DNA of 32,949 bases, taken from NCBI GenBank assembly GCA_913060565.1, contig CAJXRU010000034.1, positions 1-32,949 of the forward strand, in the 5' to 3' direction. Below the pieces are notes generated by a model. That model made no database searches. It was not told the DNA's origin and saw nothing but the letters and a program-made list of their open reading frames with translations. Position 1 is the first letter of the stretch, and every line of letters starts with the position of its first letter. Below, one piece after another: positions 9,534-18,187 of the stretch. A program made the position numbers and the translations under genes. The stretch is from an uncultured Gammaproteobacteria bacterium. Lineage in GTDB: Bacteria > Pseudomonadota > Gammaproteobacteria > Enterobacterales > Psychrobiaceae.

Positions 9534-9589
9534 CACTATTGTTGAGCAACTGTTATATTTCTATGATCTTTCATAGGAATATAACAATA

Positions 9590-11458
9590 ATGAAAAAATC
9601 TATTTTAGCGTTAACCATCATTGCTGCTATTGCTGGCTGCACAACCTCAATACCTTCATCACATCAAGAGTCAGCACCTCAATTATCAACTAAGCAAACG
9701 CTAAGTGCCGCTGCAATTAACTCAATGATTGAAAAGCACACGTTAGCTTATGTGTTGCAACAACCTGCTTTGGCAACATCATTGAATTTAAGTAATGATT
9801 ATGTTGCTCATTATAATCAACAGCTGCCGGATTATTCTCCAATGGGTATGAAGACGTTGCAAAACACCATGAAAAAAGCGGCGGTAGCATTAGAAAATGT
9901 TGAGTTGGCTAGATTACCCGCTGACAGTAAACTGCATTTGCAAGTGAATCAGGTCATCGACAATTACTATGCTGGTTCACAGCAATTCGATGCTGGTTAT
10001 ATTGATACATGGGGTGGCCACCTACCTTATATCGTTAGTCAAATTGCGGGCCCATTGATTGATATTCCTAAAATCCTTGAAAATCAACAGCCAGTGACTA
10101 ATTTAGCACAAGCTAATGACTATATTATTCGTTTAGAAGCACTTGCTGCGATGGTAGAACAGGTGCGCGAGAAAGTGGCTTATGATGCAAATAATGGCGT
10201 TGTTTTACCGAAGAAACTATTTCCGAATACGCTTAAATTTTTAAACGCATTCGTCGCACCACAGGTTGATGAACATTCGTTAATGACTAGCTTTAAACGC
10301 AAACTTGCACAAGCAAGTATTGGCGATGATCGTGCGGTGAAAGCGTTAATGCTACGTGCGCACAATGTGGTAAGCCAACAGATTTATCCAGCTTATCAAG
10401 ATGTTAATGATTTAATGAGTTCGCTAAGAGAAAAAGCGCCAGTTGGTGATGGTATTTGGGCACAGCCCAATGGTAGTGAGTTTTACCAGCATGAAATTAA
10501 ATTCTTAGGAGACTCAGACCTATGTGCCGCGCAAATTCACGAGATTGGTTTAAGTGAAGTCAAACGTATCAGCGATGAGATGGATGCCCTTTTAGGATCA
10601 CAAGGATTAACCACGGGCAGCGTTGGCGAACGCATGGTTGCCTTGGCTGAAGATCCAACACAATTATTTGCTGATTCTGATGAAGGCCGCCAAGAGCTAT
10701 TGGATTATCTTAACCAAGAAATCGATACCATCATGGAAAAGGCGCCGCAGCTTTTTGCGACTATGCCGACTATTGGTGTTGAAGTAAAACGCATTCCCAA
10801 AGTGACTGAAGCAGGTGCTCCGGGTGGATTTTACACGCCGCCAACCCTTGATGGTTCACGTAAAGGTGAGTTTTCTATCAATCTTCGTAATATGAAAGAA
10901 GTGCCTAAATTTAGCTTAAAAACACTGACTTATCATGAAGCGGCGCCAGGTCATCACTTTCAAATTGCTTTAAACATGGAACAAACTGACATTGGTTTGA
11001 TGCGTCAAAATGCCCCTTTTAATGGTTTTGTTGAAGGTTGGGCACTGTATTCTGAGTTGGTTGCCCTTGAAATGGGCATGTACGAAGGCGATGTTTGGGG
11101 CAATTTAGGTCGTTTGCAAGCTGAGCTTTACCGCGCAGTACGTTTAGTTGTAGATACAGGTCTGCATTATAAAAAGTGGACCCGTGAAGAAGCCATTGAT
11201 TATTTCCATACCACTACAGGTACAGGGCTATCTGACGTAACCTCAGAAATAGAGCGTTACATGGCGTGGCCAGGACAAGCGTTAGGTTACAAACTGGGTA
11301 TGTTGAAATTTGTAGAGCTACGTCAAACTGCAGAGCGTGAGCTAGGTGATAAGTTTGATATCAAAGCTTTCCACGATTTAATCTTACTCAAGGGCGCTAG
11401 ACCGATGTCGGTTGTAGAGTCTGATGTAATGACTTGGATCGAATTGATTCAGAAATAA
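9590..11458 (+). CDS. DUF885 family lipoprotein, predicted metallopeptidase
   Basis: A 622-aa DUF885 protein. The N-terminus is a lipoprotein signal with lipobox IAGC, so an outer-membrane or periplasmic lipoprotein is expected. The family motif HEAAPGHH (H449-H456) is a zinc-type HE..GHH site, and the following EGWALYSE supplies a further conserved acidic residue. Family members are mostly uncharacterised or described as dipeptidase-like. The ATG at 9590 is chosen because it places the signal sequence at the N-terminus; AGGA lies about 12 bases upstream. An open frame extends 17 codons further but would spoil the signal peptide. It ends at a hairpin terminator. Confidence 0.9.
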   Translation: MKKSILALTIIAAIAGCTTSIPSSHQESAPQLSTKQTLSAAAINSMIEKHTLAYVLQQPALATSLNLSNDYVAHYNQQLPDYSPMGMKTLQNTMKKAAVALENVELARLPADSKLHLQVNQVIDNYYAGSQQFDAGYIDTWGGHLPYIVSQIAGPLIDIPKILENQQPVTNLAQANDYIIRLEALAAMVEQVREKVAYDANNGVVLPKKLFPNTLKFLNAFVAPQVDEHSLMTSFKRKLAQASIGDDRAVKALMLRAHNVVSQQIYPAYQDVNDLMSSLREKAPVGDGIWAQPNGSEFYQHEIKFLGDSDLCAAQIHEIGLSEVKRISDEMDALLGSQGLTTGSVGERMVALAEDPTQLFADSDEGRQELLDYLNQEIDTIMEKAPQLFATMPTIGVEVKRIPKVTEAGAPGGFYTPPTLDGSRKGEFSINLRNMKEVPKFSLKTLTYHEAAPGHHFQIALNMEQTDIGLMRQNAPFNGFVEGWALYSELVALEMGMYEGDVWGNLGRLQAELYRAVRLVVDTGLHYKKWTREEAIDYFHTTTGTGLSDVTSEIERYMAWPGQALGYKLGMLKFVELRQTAERELGDKFDIKAFHDLILLKGARPMSVVESDVMTWIELIQK

Positions 11459-11465
11459 CAAACTG

Positions 11466-11500
11466 ACACGATATCGCTAGCAGTGGTATCGTGTTCTTTT
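11466..11500 (+). terminator. Rho-independent terminator after the DUF885 gene
   Basis: The stem ACACGATA (11466-11473) pairs with TATCGTGT (11487-11494) and is followed by TCTTTT, just after the DUF885 stop codon. Confidence 0.75.
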
Positions 11501-11549
11501 AAAAAGATAATATTGCTAACTAAATAATAACGGAACAAAGGACTGCGCC

Positions 11550-12629
11550 ATGAAACTATGTATTTACATTTTTGTTATTGCACAATTTTTCACAATTGCC
11601 TACGCCAATAACTCGGTAGAATTGCAACAACAGTTCAAAACTGCCTATCAAAGCTATAAATCATCACTAAACTCCAACGACTTAACACATCAAAAGACTG
11701 CTGCAAAAGAAGCTTATGAACTGGGCAGAAAGTTATATGGTGATACGCATATTAACTCTGCAAAACTAGCTTTAAATTATGTTGTGTCACGTCATAAACT
11801 CAAAGAACTAAGCCAGAACGACGAGTTGGAGTCTTTTATTGCTAGTGTGTATCGCGAAAAATATGGAAATCACAGCAAAGAACTGATTGATTTGTATTAT
11901 TTGTTATCTAAATCAGTGGGTTGGGAGGATAAGGAACAGTATAATGACTATATAAATAAATCACTGAAACTTGCAGCAGAAGCAAAACCTCACGCACCCG
12001 CATTGACGGCGGCAACCCAACTAATTATGGGTAAAGACCTTATTAATACAGGTGACCGAAGAGGAAAAATTATTCTTGAAGCCCTAGAGTATTTTGATAG
12101 TACTTTTCCAAGCAATGATAAGCGCGTAGTAGAAGCCAAATTTTGGGCTGGAAAGTATTATTTATCTTTTGAAAAGCGTAATAATGCTATTGAAGTACTG
12201 ACGTCGAATTTACCCGTGTTTGAAAAAGTAAAAGGCGCGACTCATCCGCTAGAGCTCGCTACTCACGCATTTTTAGTTCAGGCTTATGAAGGCAAGCGAA
12301 TGTCAGATGAGGCGACTAAGCATTGTCAGGCGATTGGTAGTATGACGCCATGGGACGACTCACAAGAAGCGACGCCAATTTATCGTGTGAACCCGAAATA
12401 TCCGATAGACATGGCAAGAAAAGGAAAGAGTGGATATGTTGTATTTGAGTTTACCATTACCGATATCGGCACTATTGATGATATAAAAACGCTTGAATAT
12501 GAGGGTAAAGCCTTTATTAAAGAAGGGAAATTGGCATTAGAGCAGTGGCGTTATGCGCCAAAGTTTGTTGATGGCAAAGCTGTTGCAGCAGAGAAACAAA
12601 CGTTGCGATTAGACTTTACATTGGGATAA
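11550..12629 (+). CDS. Exported protein with TonB C-terminal domain
   Basis: A 359-aa protein with a cleavable-looking signal peptide (cut near AYA-NN, residue 19-20). A helical middle (about 25-265) resembles TPR-type repeats. The TonB-like C-terminal domain (about 274-357) carries YRVNPKYPIDMARKGKSGYV and ends in ALEQWRYAPK. True TonB proteins keep an N-terminal membrane anchor and a Pro-rich linker; neither is seen, so ExbB/ExbD-driven energy transduction is unlikely. Other roles at the periplasmic face of outer-membrane receptors are possible. It stands alone after a terminator and converges on the GNAT gene. Confidence 0.82.
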   Translation: MKLCIYIFVIAQFFTIAYANNSVELQQQFKTAYQSYKSSLNSNDLTHQKTAAKEAYELGRKLYGDTHINSAKLALNYVVSRHKLKELSQNDELESFIASVYREKYGNHSKELIDLYYLLSKSVGWEDKEQYNDYINKSLKLAAEAKPHAPALTAATQLIMGKDLINTGDRRGKIILEALEYFDSTFPSNDKRVVEAKFWAGKYYLSFEKRNNAIEVLTSNLPVFEKVKGATHPLELATHAFLVQAYEGKRMSDEATKHCQAIGSMTPWDDSQEATPIYRVNPKYPIDMARKGKSGYVVFEFTITDIGTIDDIKTLEYEGKAFIKEGKLALEQWRYAPKFVDGKAVAAEKQTLRLDFTLG

Positions 12630-12664
12630 GCTGAAATTAATGAGTAAGCGTCGAATAAAGGCGC

Positions 12665-13108
12665 TTAGTCTGATGGTCGTTGTTTTGTAAATAAAATCTT
12701 ATTTGTTGCAAGGCTGCCATTGTCTTCATAACCGCTTATTTGATAGTTTCCTCCAATGAGCATCTGCATCATGGCAGGAAACTGATTCATAGACTTTACA
12801 TTTACGGTTGTAAACCCTTGCTTAAATGCCCATTGTTCTTGATATTGTCGCAGTTTATTGGCTATTCCTCGGTTTCTAAATTTAGGAACAACACCACCTA
12901 TCCAGCTGTAAAAGTCAGTTGCATTGATTGCAAATCCAACTTTAAATCCGACGAGTTGTTTATCGAATTCAGCGATTAATATTAAATCACTGTTTCCAAA
13001 TAGTTTTTCAGTAATTTCGGTTTTATTAAGTGGCTTATTTAACTCCGAAATTTGTTGATGAACTATAAGCACTTCTTCAATAGTTCCTTTACGAATAATG
13101 GGAGCCAT
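12665..13108 (-). CDS. GNAT-family N-acetyltransferase
   Basis: A 147-aa single-domain Gcn5-related acetyltransferase. Acetyl-CoA-binding motif A is visible as VVPKFRNRGIANKLRQY (R/QxxGxA type). It begins 13 bases after the hutC stop on the same strand, so it is probably co-transcribed with hutC and under HutC autoregulation. Substrate is unknown; a link to histidine or an imidazole derivative is only inferred from context. Confidence 0.85.
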   Translation of the reverse strand: MAPIIRKGTIEEVLIVHQQISELNKPLNKTEITEKLFGNSDLILIAEFDKQLVGFKVGFAINATDFYSWIGGVVPKFRNRGIANKLRQYQEQWAFKQGFTTVNVKSMNQFPAMMQMLIGGNYQISGYEDNGSLATNKILFTKQRPSD

Positions 13109-13121
13109 AAATATCCTCTAC

Positions 13122-13829
13122 TTAGCCATTTACGCTAAAGCGACCACCAATTCTAAAGCGGCTACTTGGGTGAGTTAGCGTTGCAAAACTTACAACGCCT
13201 TTGGAGCTAAAGGTGCGTCGTTTTATTTGAAGGCAAGGTTCAAATTGAGCAAGTTTCAGCTGTTTGGCGATTAAGGATGTGGGCATTATTGCTTCAATAA
13301 TATGTTCTGCCTCAGTTAGTGGGGCGGCCATGCTTAAAAATTCGTGAGGCGTATGTAATGTAAAGTCATTACTCAGATACTCAGGGACTAACCGTGGGTT
13401 TACGTAACGAACTTCAAGTTGTACCGGAACGTTATCTTCTAAATGAACTAAGGTCGAGCAATAAATCGTTGTGTCTTTTTCAACGTCCAATGTTATCGCC
13501 ACATCTTGCGTAGCATTAACTTCTTTTAGGTTAATAACTTCAACACTATAGTCATGGCCACGCTCTCTGATTTCATCACTAATATTTCTAATTTCCATTA
13601 GTGATGTTTGAGATTTTAATGTCGCGACGAAAGTCCCACGTCCTTGGCTACGAACTAATAAACCAGTATCGCATAATTCTGTGATAGCTCGACGTGCTGT
13701 CATTCGGCTACAAACAAATTGCTCTGACAACGCATTTTCAGAGGGTACGCGATCGTGTTCTTTCAAATGACCTAGTTCCACTTGTTGACAGATGTATTGT
13801 TTAATTTGTTCGAATTTTGCAAGGATCAT
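13122..13829 (-). CDS. hutC: Histidine utilization repressor, GntR family
   Basis: Represses the hut genes; urocanate is the usual inducer of the family. The N-terminal GntR winged helix includes VPSENALSEQFVCSRMTARRAI. A UTRA effector domain follows to the C-terminus, with typical YCSTLVHLEDNVPVQLEVRYV-like and RRTFSSKG segments. The ATG at 13829 matches usual HutC length; a TTG at 13844 could add five residues, and neither has a strong ribosome site. The gene is divergent from hutI across a perfect HutC operator and is followed by a GNAT gene. Confidence 0.95.
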   Translation of the reverse strand: MILAKFEQIKQYICQQVELGHLKEHDRVPSENALSEQFVCSRMTARRAITELCDTGLLVRSQGRGTFVATLKSQTSLMEIRNISDEIRERGHDYSVEVINLKEVNATQDVAITLDVEKDTTIYCSTLVHLEDNVPVQLEVRYVNPRLVPEYLSNDFTLHTPHEFLSMAAPLTEAEHIIEAIMPTSLIAKQLKLAQFEPCLQIKRRTFSSKGVVSFATLTHPSSRFRIGGRFSVNG

Positions 13830-13868
13830 TAATATCGTGTCCAAAGTTAGTCAATATAAAATCGCATA

Positions 13869-13902
13869 GCCACTTGTATATACAAGTGGCGCTGGGTATT
13901 AT
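13869..13902 (+). promoter_or_regulatory. HutC operator overlapping the hutI promoter
   Basis: A 22-bp perfect palindrome at 13869-13890 has the core CTTGTATATACAAG, which matches the known HutC site. A plausible sigma-70 hutI promoter runs through it: TTGTAT (13874-13879), 17-bp spacer, TATTAT (13897-13902). Repressor binding would cover the -35. The site also lies just upstream of hutC, so autoregulation is expected. Confidence 0.88.
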
Positions 13903-13954
13903 TTTGTTATTAATTTATACTCCGTCGGTAATGATAACAATTAAGTGAAGCCTT

Positions 13955-15178
13955 ATGTCTCTAAATAATGAATTTGATAGCGTGTGGATTGACGTAAACC
14001 TTGCCACCATTAACGATAAAGATTACGGCATTATTGAAAATGCCGCTATTGCGATTAAAGATGGCAAAATTGCATGGTTAGGTAAACGTGCAGATATTCC
14101 AGCATTTGACGCGTTTTCAACACCGACTTATCAAGGTAAGGGCGGCTGGATCACTCCGGGATTAATCGATTGTCATAGCCATATTGTTTATGGTGGCAAT
14201 CGTGCCAAAGAATTTGAAATGCGCCTTGAAGGCGCGACTTATCAAGAAATCGCTGCTGCTGGTGGCGGTATCGTATCAACAGTAAAAGCGACACGAGAAG
14301 CCGACGAAGAAACGCTATATGTTGCAGCTAAAGATCGTCTTAATGCGTTAATGCAAGAAGGCGTGACAACGGTTGAGATAAAATCAGGTTATGGTCTTGA
14401 TACAGAAACAGAAATTAAGATGCTTCGTATTGCGCGACTACTTGGTGAGCACCACCCTGTCGATGTGAAAACGACATTTTTAGGCGCCCATGCACTGCCG
14501 CCTGAATTTAAAGATAACGCTGATGGTTACATTGATTTAGTGTGCGGTGAAATGCTTGAAGCAGTGGCTCAAGAAAACCTTGCTGATGCGGTCGATGCTT
14601 TTTGTGAATCAGTGGGATTTGATTTACCACAAACCAAACGCGTTTTTGAGGCCGCGAAAAAGCATAATCTGCCTGTGAAATTACACGCTGAGCAAATGTC
14701 GAATCTTGGTGGCAGTGAAATGGCCGCTGGATTTAATGCACTATCGGTAGATCACATTGAATACCTTGACGAAGCAGGCGTTAAAGCCATTAAAGAATCT
14801 GGCACTGTCGCTGTAGTATTGCCAGGTGCTTTCTATTTTCTTCGTGAAACGAAACAACCACCTTTTGATTTATTACGCAAACATCAAGTACCGATGGCGA
14901 TTGCTACCGATGCAAATCCCGGTTCATCTCCGCTGTGTTCATTACAATTGATGTTAAATATGGCATGTACGTTATTTAGAATGACACCGTATGAAGCGCT
15001 ATCTGGAGTAACAATAAATGCTGCTAAAGCATTGGGAATCCAAGATAAAGTAGGCACCTTAGCAGTCGGTAAACAAGCTGATTTAGTCTTGTGGAATATC
15101 GAAAACCCAGCGCAGCTGAGTTATCAGTTTGGCGTGAACCCGTGCGCGCAAGTGATTAAAAATGGGGTAGTTGTTTAA
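13955..15178 (+). CDS. hutI: Imidazolonepropionase
   Basis: Hydrolyses 4-imidazolone-5-propanoate to N-formimino-L-glutamate, the third step of histidine degradation. The amidohydrolase-fold protein is 407 aa, the usual length. Metal and active-site residues are visible: H74 and H76 in [11 protein letters not shown]244 and E247 in HAEQ, H267 in VDHIEY, and D319 in [10 protein letters not shown]. hutH, hutU and hutG are not in the window, so the pathway is split between loci. The gene is transcribed from the HutC-operated divergent promoter. Confidence 0.98.
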   Translation: MSLNNEFDSVWIDVNLATINDKDYGIIENAAIAIKDGKIAWLGKRADIPAFDAFSTPTYQGKGGWITPGLIDCHSHIVYGGNRAKEFEMRLEGATYQEIAAAGGGIVSTVKATREADEETLYVAAKDRLNALMQEGVTTVEIKSGYGLDTETEIKMLRIARLLGEHHPVDVKTTFLGAHALPPEFKDNADGYIDLVCGEMLEAVAQENLADAVDAFCESVGFDLPQTKRVFEAAKKHNLPVKLHAEQMSNLGGSEMAAGFNALSVDHIEYLDEAGVKAIKESGTVAVVLPGAFYFLRETKQPPFDLLRKHQVPMAIATDANPGSSPLCSLQLMLNMACTLFRMTPYEALSGVTINAAKALGIQDKVGTLAVGKQADLVLWNIENPAQLSYQFGVNPCAQVIKNGVVV

Positions 15179-15190
15179 ATAGTCAGCTTG

Positions 15191-15934
15191 TCACTGCACT
15201 AGCTGTTTACGCATGATGTGTGCATAGGTGCCGTGTTCTTTAACTTTGTTATAGGCGTCTACTAGTTTTTGATGAATCGTGTTGTCAGTTTGCTTGCTGA
15301 CGGCCATATAAAGGCCGGTGGATATTTGGGGAATTGGCAATACAGGTTCAAGTAATTCGCAATTCATGTTGAAAACAGCGCAGCGTTTCTTAAGGCTGGA
15401 TTTATTGATGATGATTAAGTCGACTCGGCCGTTCATAAACATTTTAATGTAAGAGCCTTCATTTGAAACCGCTGATACATTTCCGAAACCGTTTTTCTTC
15501 AAGAAGTTATGGATGGCACCATCTTTGATGGTGCCAATACGAAACCCTTTGGTTTCGGCAAAAGTTGCTGGATTTACAGTGGACTTTCGCTTTAGGCGGA
15601 AAAATTGATAATCCAGCGGTACTACTTCGCCTACCCATTTAAAACGCTTTTCACGCTGCGGTGTTCTCGCCATTGAGTAAATCAAAACGTTGGGTTTAGT
15701 TTGTGCTAATTTATAGGCTCGAGGCCAAGGGTAGATACGAAAATGGCCGCTAATGTCAGCTTGTTTTAAAACTTCTCTTACAAGATCTGTTGCTGGGCCG
15801 GTAATTTTATTATCTTTTGAATATTGTAGTGTGCTTTCTTCAGTGACGACAGATAGCGTGTTAGATAATGCTGAGCTACTAGAGAATACGCTTATCAAGG
15901 CAATAAATATAAGCTGTTTGACGCTGTTTCTCAT
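15191..15934 (-). CDS. Periplasmic solute-binding protein (SBP_bac_3-like), copy B
   Basis: A 247-aa protein with a signal peptide (cut near residue 24) and a two-lobed family-3 solute-binding fold. It shares long identical blocks with the paralogue at 16410-17171, such as LSVVTEE, PNVLIYSMARTPQRE, RVDLIIIN and GTY.HIM. No importer permease or ATPase adjoins it; the nearby ABC genes are of the ABC-2 type. Ligand unknown. It lies 116 bases after the small membrane protein gene on the same strand and may belong to that transcript or have its own promoter. Confidence 0.85.
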   Translation of the reverse strand: MRNSVKQLIFIALISVFSSSSALSNTLSVVTEESTLQYSKDNKITGPATDLVREVLKQADISGHFRIYPWPRAYKLAQTKPNVLIYSMARTPQREKRFKWVGEVVPLDYQFFRLKRKSTVNPATFAETKGFRIGTIKDGAIHNFLKKNGFGNVSAVSNEGSYIKMFMNGRVDLIIINKSSLKKRCAVFNMNCELLEPVLPIPQISTGLYMAVSKQTDNTIHQKLVDAYNKVKEHGTYAHIMRKQLVQ

Positions 15935-16050
15935 GATTTGCTCATCGGTTAAAAATTAAACCAATATTATCGAGTTAGCGCTTGTGATTCAATGCATTAT
16001 TACAGTGTAAATTTATGAAAATTGACCTTGCCAGTAGCATTAGAAGGCAG

Positions 16051-16413
16051 TTACTTTCGGTCATTTAGTGTCGCAACACTATCGTAGTCCTCCATATCAA
16101 TTTGTTTTTCATAGCGTTTGAATTTTTTGACTAAGCTTTTGGGATAGAGGAAATAGCCATCAAATTTACACACTTTTTTGTGTAACACATAGAGTGTTAA
16201 CGCTGAAATATAAATAATCCAGCCTAATGGAATGTACAAATAAAAGGGAACAGCACTTAACAGCAAAAAATAGGAACTGATGCAGGCTACCAAACAAAGT
16301 AATTTGAGTTTAACTTCACCTTCGAAACCGTAAAATTCAAAGTAATCAAACCGATTTAAATACCAATTTCCCTGTTGACCTCCGTTTTGATTGAGGTTCT
16401 TTGGTTCTCTCAT
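16051..16413 (-). CDS. Small two-helix membrane protein, unknown
   Basis: A 120-aa protein I do not recognise. Two adjacent hydrophobic helices (about 38-58 and 60-77) form a tight hairpin, with an N-terminal Asn/Gln/Gly-rich tail and a Lys-rich C-terminal tail (KSLVKKFKRYEK). Its ATG overlaps the stop of the upstream solute-binding gene (ATGA at 16410-16413), so translation is coupled and function is probably linked to that protein. Confidence 0.75.
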   Translation of the reverse strand: MREPKNLNQNGGQQGNWYLNRFDYFEFYGFEGEVKLKLLCLVACISSYFLLLSAVPFYLYIPLGWIIYISALTLYVLHKKVCKFDGYFLYPKSLVKKFKRYEKQIDMEDYDSVATLNDRK

Positions 16414-17171
16414 TGAGCTGTGTCCTTAGTTTGCATGATATGTTGATATGTACCCTGACTTTTGACTGTTTGAAACGCAGTTACCAATTGTTGATGTATA
16501 TAATCACCTGTTTTCAGACTTAATGCCATATATAGACCCTTTGATATCTCATTAATCGACATGACTGGCTCTATTAGGTCGCAATCGATTTTAGTATTTT
16601 GACAAAACTCATCGAGTCGTAAACTATTAATAATAATAAGATCAACACGTTTGTTTAAAAATACGCGTAAATGGGCGCTTGAGTTCGATACAACGGAAAC
16701 GTTGTTAAATCCATGTGAATTTACAAAATGGTGTATGGCGCCTTGATTGATAACACCGACTCTAAATTTCTTTGCCTGTTCAAGAATTTTTGGATTAATT
16801 GAGTTATTAGATTTGAGTCGAAAAAATTTATAGTCGAGAGGGGCAATTTCACCAATCCATTTGAATTTATTTTCTCGTTGTGGCGTTCTAGCCATTGAAT
16901 AAATCAGAACATTAGGCTGAGTTTGCGCGAGATTATAAGCTCTTGTCCATGGATAGATTTGAAAGTCACCTGTTATATTTGCTTGTTCGAGTACAGCCTT
17001 TACAAGCTCTGTTGCAATACCTGTAATTTCATTGCCTTTAGAATATTGCAGGGATCCCTCTTCGGTGACAACTGATAATTGTGCGGCTGATATTGTCATC
17101 GAACAACAATAGAATCCGACTAAAATGGGAAGATGCTTTGTCAGAATTTTAATACTTTGTTGAATTTTCAT
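16410..17171 (-). CDS. Periplasmic solute-binding protein (SBP_bac_3-like), copy A
   Basis: A 253-aa paralogue of the protein at 15191-15934, in tandem on the same strand. It has an N-terminal signal sequence (cut near SAA, about residue 29) and the same family-3 binding fold with YPWTRAYNLAQT and SMARTPQRE. The frame is open 34 codons further up, but the ATG at 17171 has a GGTGGA ribosome site and places the signal peptide at the start. It overlaps the small membrane protein gene by ATGA. Ligand unknown. The pair probably arose by duplication with the membrane gene inserted or retained between. Confidence 0.85.
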   Translation of the reverse strand: MKIQQSIKILTKHLPILVGFYCCSMTISAAQLSVVTEEGSLQYSKGNEITGIATELVKAVLEQANITGDFQIYPWTRAYNLAQTQPNVLIYSMARTPQRENKFKWIGEIAPLDYKFFRLKSNNSINPKILEQAKKFRVGVINQGAIHHFVNSHGFNNVSVVSNSSAHLRVFLNKRVDLIIINSLRLDEFCQNTKIDCDLIEPVMSINEISKGLYMALSLKTGDYIHQQLVTAFQTVKSQGTYQHIMQTKDTAQ

Positions 17172-17250
17172 TGATAATCCACCACGTGAGAGCAAATTAA
17201 GACTAGTTAGTGAATAGCGCATTTGCAATGTGATGGTATTGTAAAATTGA

Positions 17251-17276
17251 AGAGTGGCGAATGACATCACCACTCT
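17251..17276 (-). terminator. Possible weak terminator hairpin after the ABC genes
   Basis: AGAGTGG (17251-17257) and CCACTCT (17270-17276) pair to form a stem past the ABC ATPase stop. In the leftward direction it is followed by TCAATTTTA, a poor T-run, so termination is uncertain. Confidence 0.35.
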
Positions 17277-17284
17277 AGAGAGCG

Positions 17285-18187
17285 CTATGCGAACAGTTGC
17301 TGCTCTAACGATAAGCCTTTAGTTAATTGACGATATTGTAATCCGTGCTGTTGTAACCCTTGAATTAATTCAATATCGAAAGTCGGTGAGTTGAATGCAT
17401 CATATTTCACAATGAACTCCTGTTTGTTTACCATCTCAATACCTTTAACACCTTGGATTGACGTTAATAATTCAGTAGCCGCCAATTCTGTCGGTTCAAG
17501 TAGTAACGTAATACTTTGCTGGTTATTCGCCGCTTGCTGACCGATTTCTTGTTGCGATAAGTTTCCTTGTTCTAACAACAATACGGTTGAACATAAGCGC
17601 TCTAGTTCATCGAGGTTATGTGAGCTAATAATAAAGCTCGCATCACCCGATAAATCCATGACCAATTGACGAATATTACGTGCATTAGCTGGATCTAATC
17701 CTGCGGTAGGCTCATCAAGCATGACTAATTCAGGGCTACCGATGAGTGCTTGTGCTATGGTCACGCGTTTTCGCATACCGTGGCTGAGTGCGGCAGGGCG
17801 CTCATTTAACACATGTGATAATTCAACGCGCTCTAGTACGCGTAAACATTCACTTTGTGCTTCTTTTTTACTAAAGCCTTGGAGTTTAGCGTATAGCTCT
17901 AACTGGTGTTTAATCGCAAATCGAGGGTCGAGTTGAGCATCTTGTGGTAGTGCGCCGACGCGACCGACAAGTGCGGTACTTCCTGGTTTTTTCCCAAAAA
18001 TAGAAACGTCACCAGAGCTTGGTAAATGGTAATTACACAGGATACTAAATAACGTAGTTTTACCCGCGCCATTCGGGCCAACTAATGCCGTTGTTTCACC
18101 CACATTCAGTTCAAAACTCACGTCTTTAAGTGCCTGCTTTGAACCAAAAAACTTATTGACGTTTTGACAACTAATTAATGTACTCAT
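17285..18187 (-). CDS. ABC transporter ATP-binding protein (ABC-2 type)
   Basis: A 300-aa ATPase. Walker A is GPNGAGKTT (K43), the Q-loop is in ALPQDAQ, the signature is LSHGM (134-138) in place of LSGGQ, Walker B is LVMLDEPTAGLDP (D158, E159) and the H-loop is SSH (H190). A C-terminal extension of about 80 residues follows. Its start overlaps the permease stop (ATGA, 18184-18187), so the two form one exporter. Substrate unknown; NosF/CcmA-like export or membrane-protein assembly are possible roles for this family. Confidence 0.93.
   Translation of the reverse strand: MSTLISCQNVNKFFGSKQALKDVSFELNVGETTALVGPNGAGKTTLFSILCNYHLPSSGDVSIFGKKPGSTALVGRVGALPQDAQLDPRFAIKHQLELYAKLQGFSKKEAQSECLRVLERVELSHVLNERPAALSHGMRKRVTIAQALIGSPELVMLDEPTAGLDPANARNIRQLVMDLSGDASFIISSHNLDELERLCSTVLLLEQGNLSQQEIGQQAANNQQSITLLLEPTELAATELLTSIQGVKGIEMVNKQEFIVKYDAFNSPTFDIELIQGLQQHGLQYRQLTKGLSLEQQLFA

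Noticed and set aside
12645-12667. Terminator hairpin between the TonB-like and GNAT genes
   Set aside because: A 6-bp TAAGCG/CGCTTA stem with a long loop, no T-run, overlapping the GNAT stop; too weak to call.
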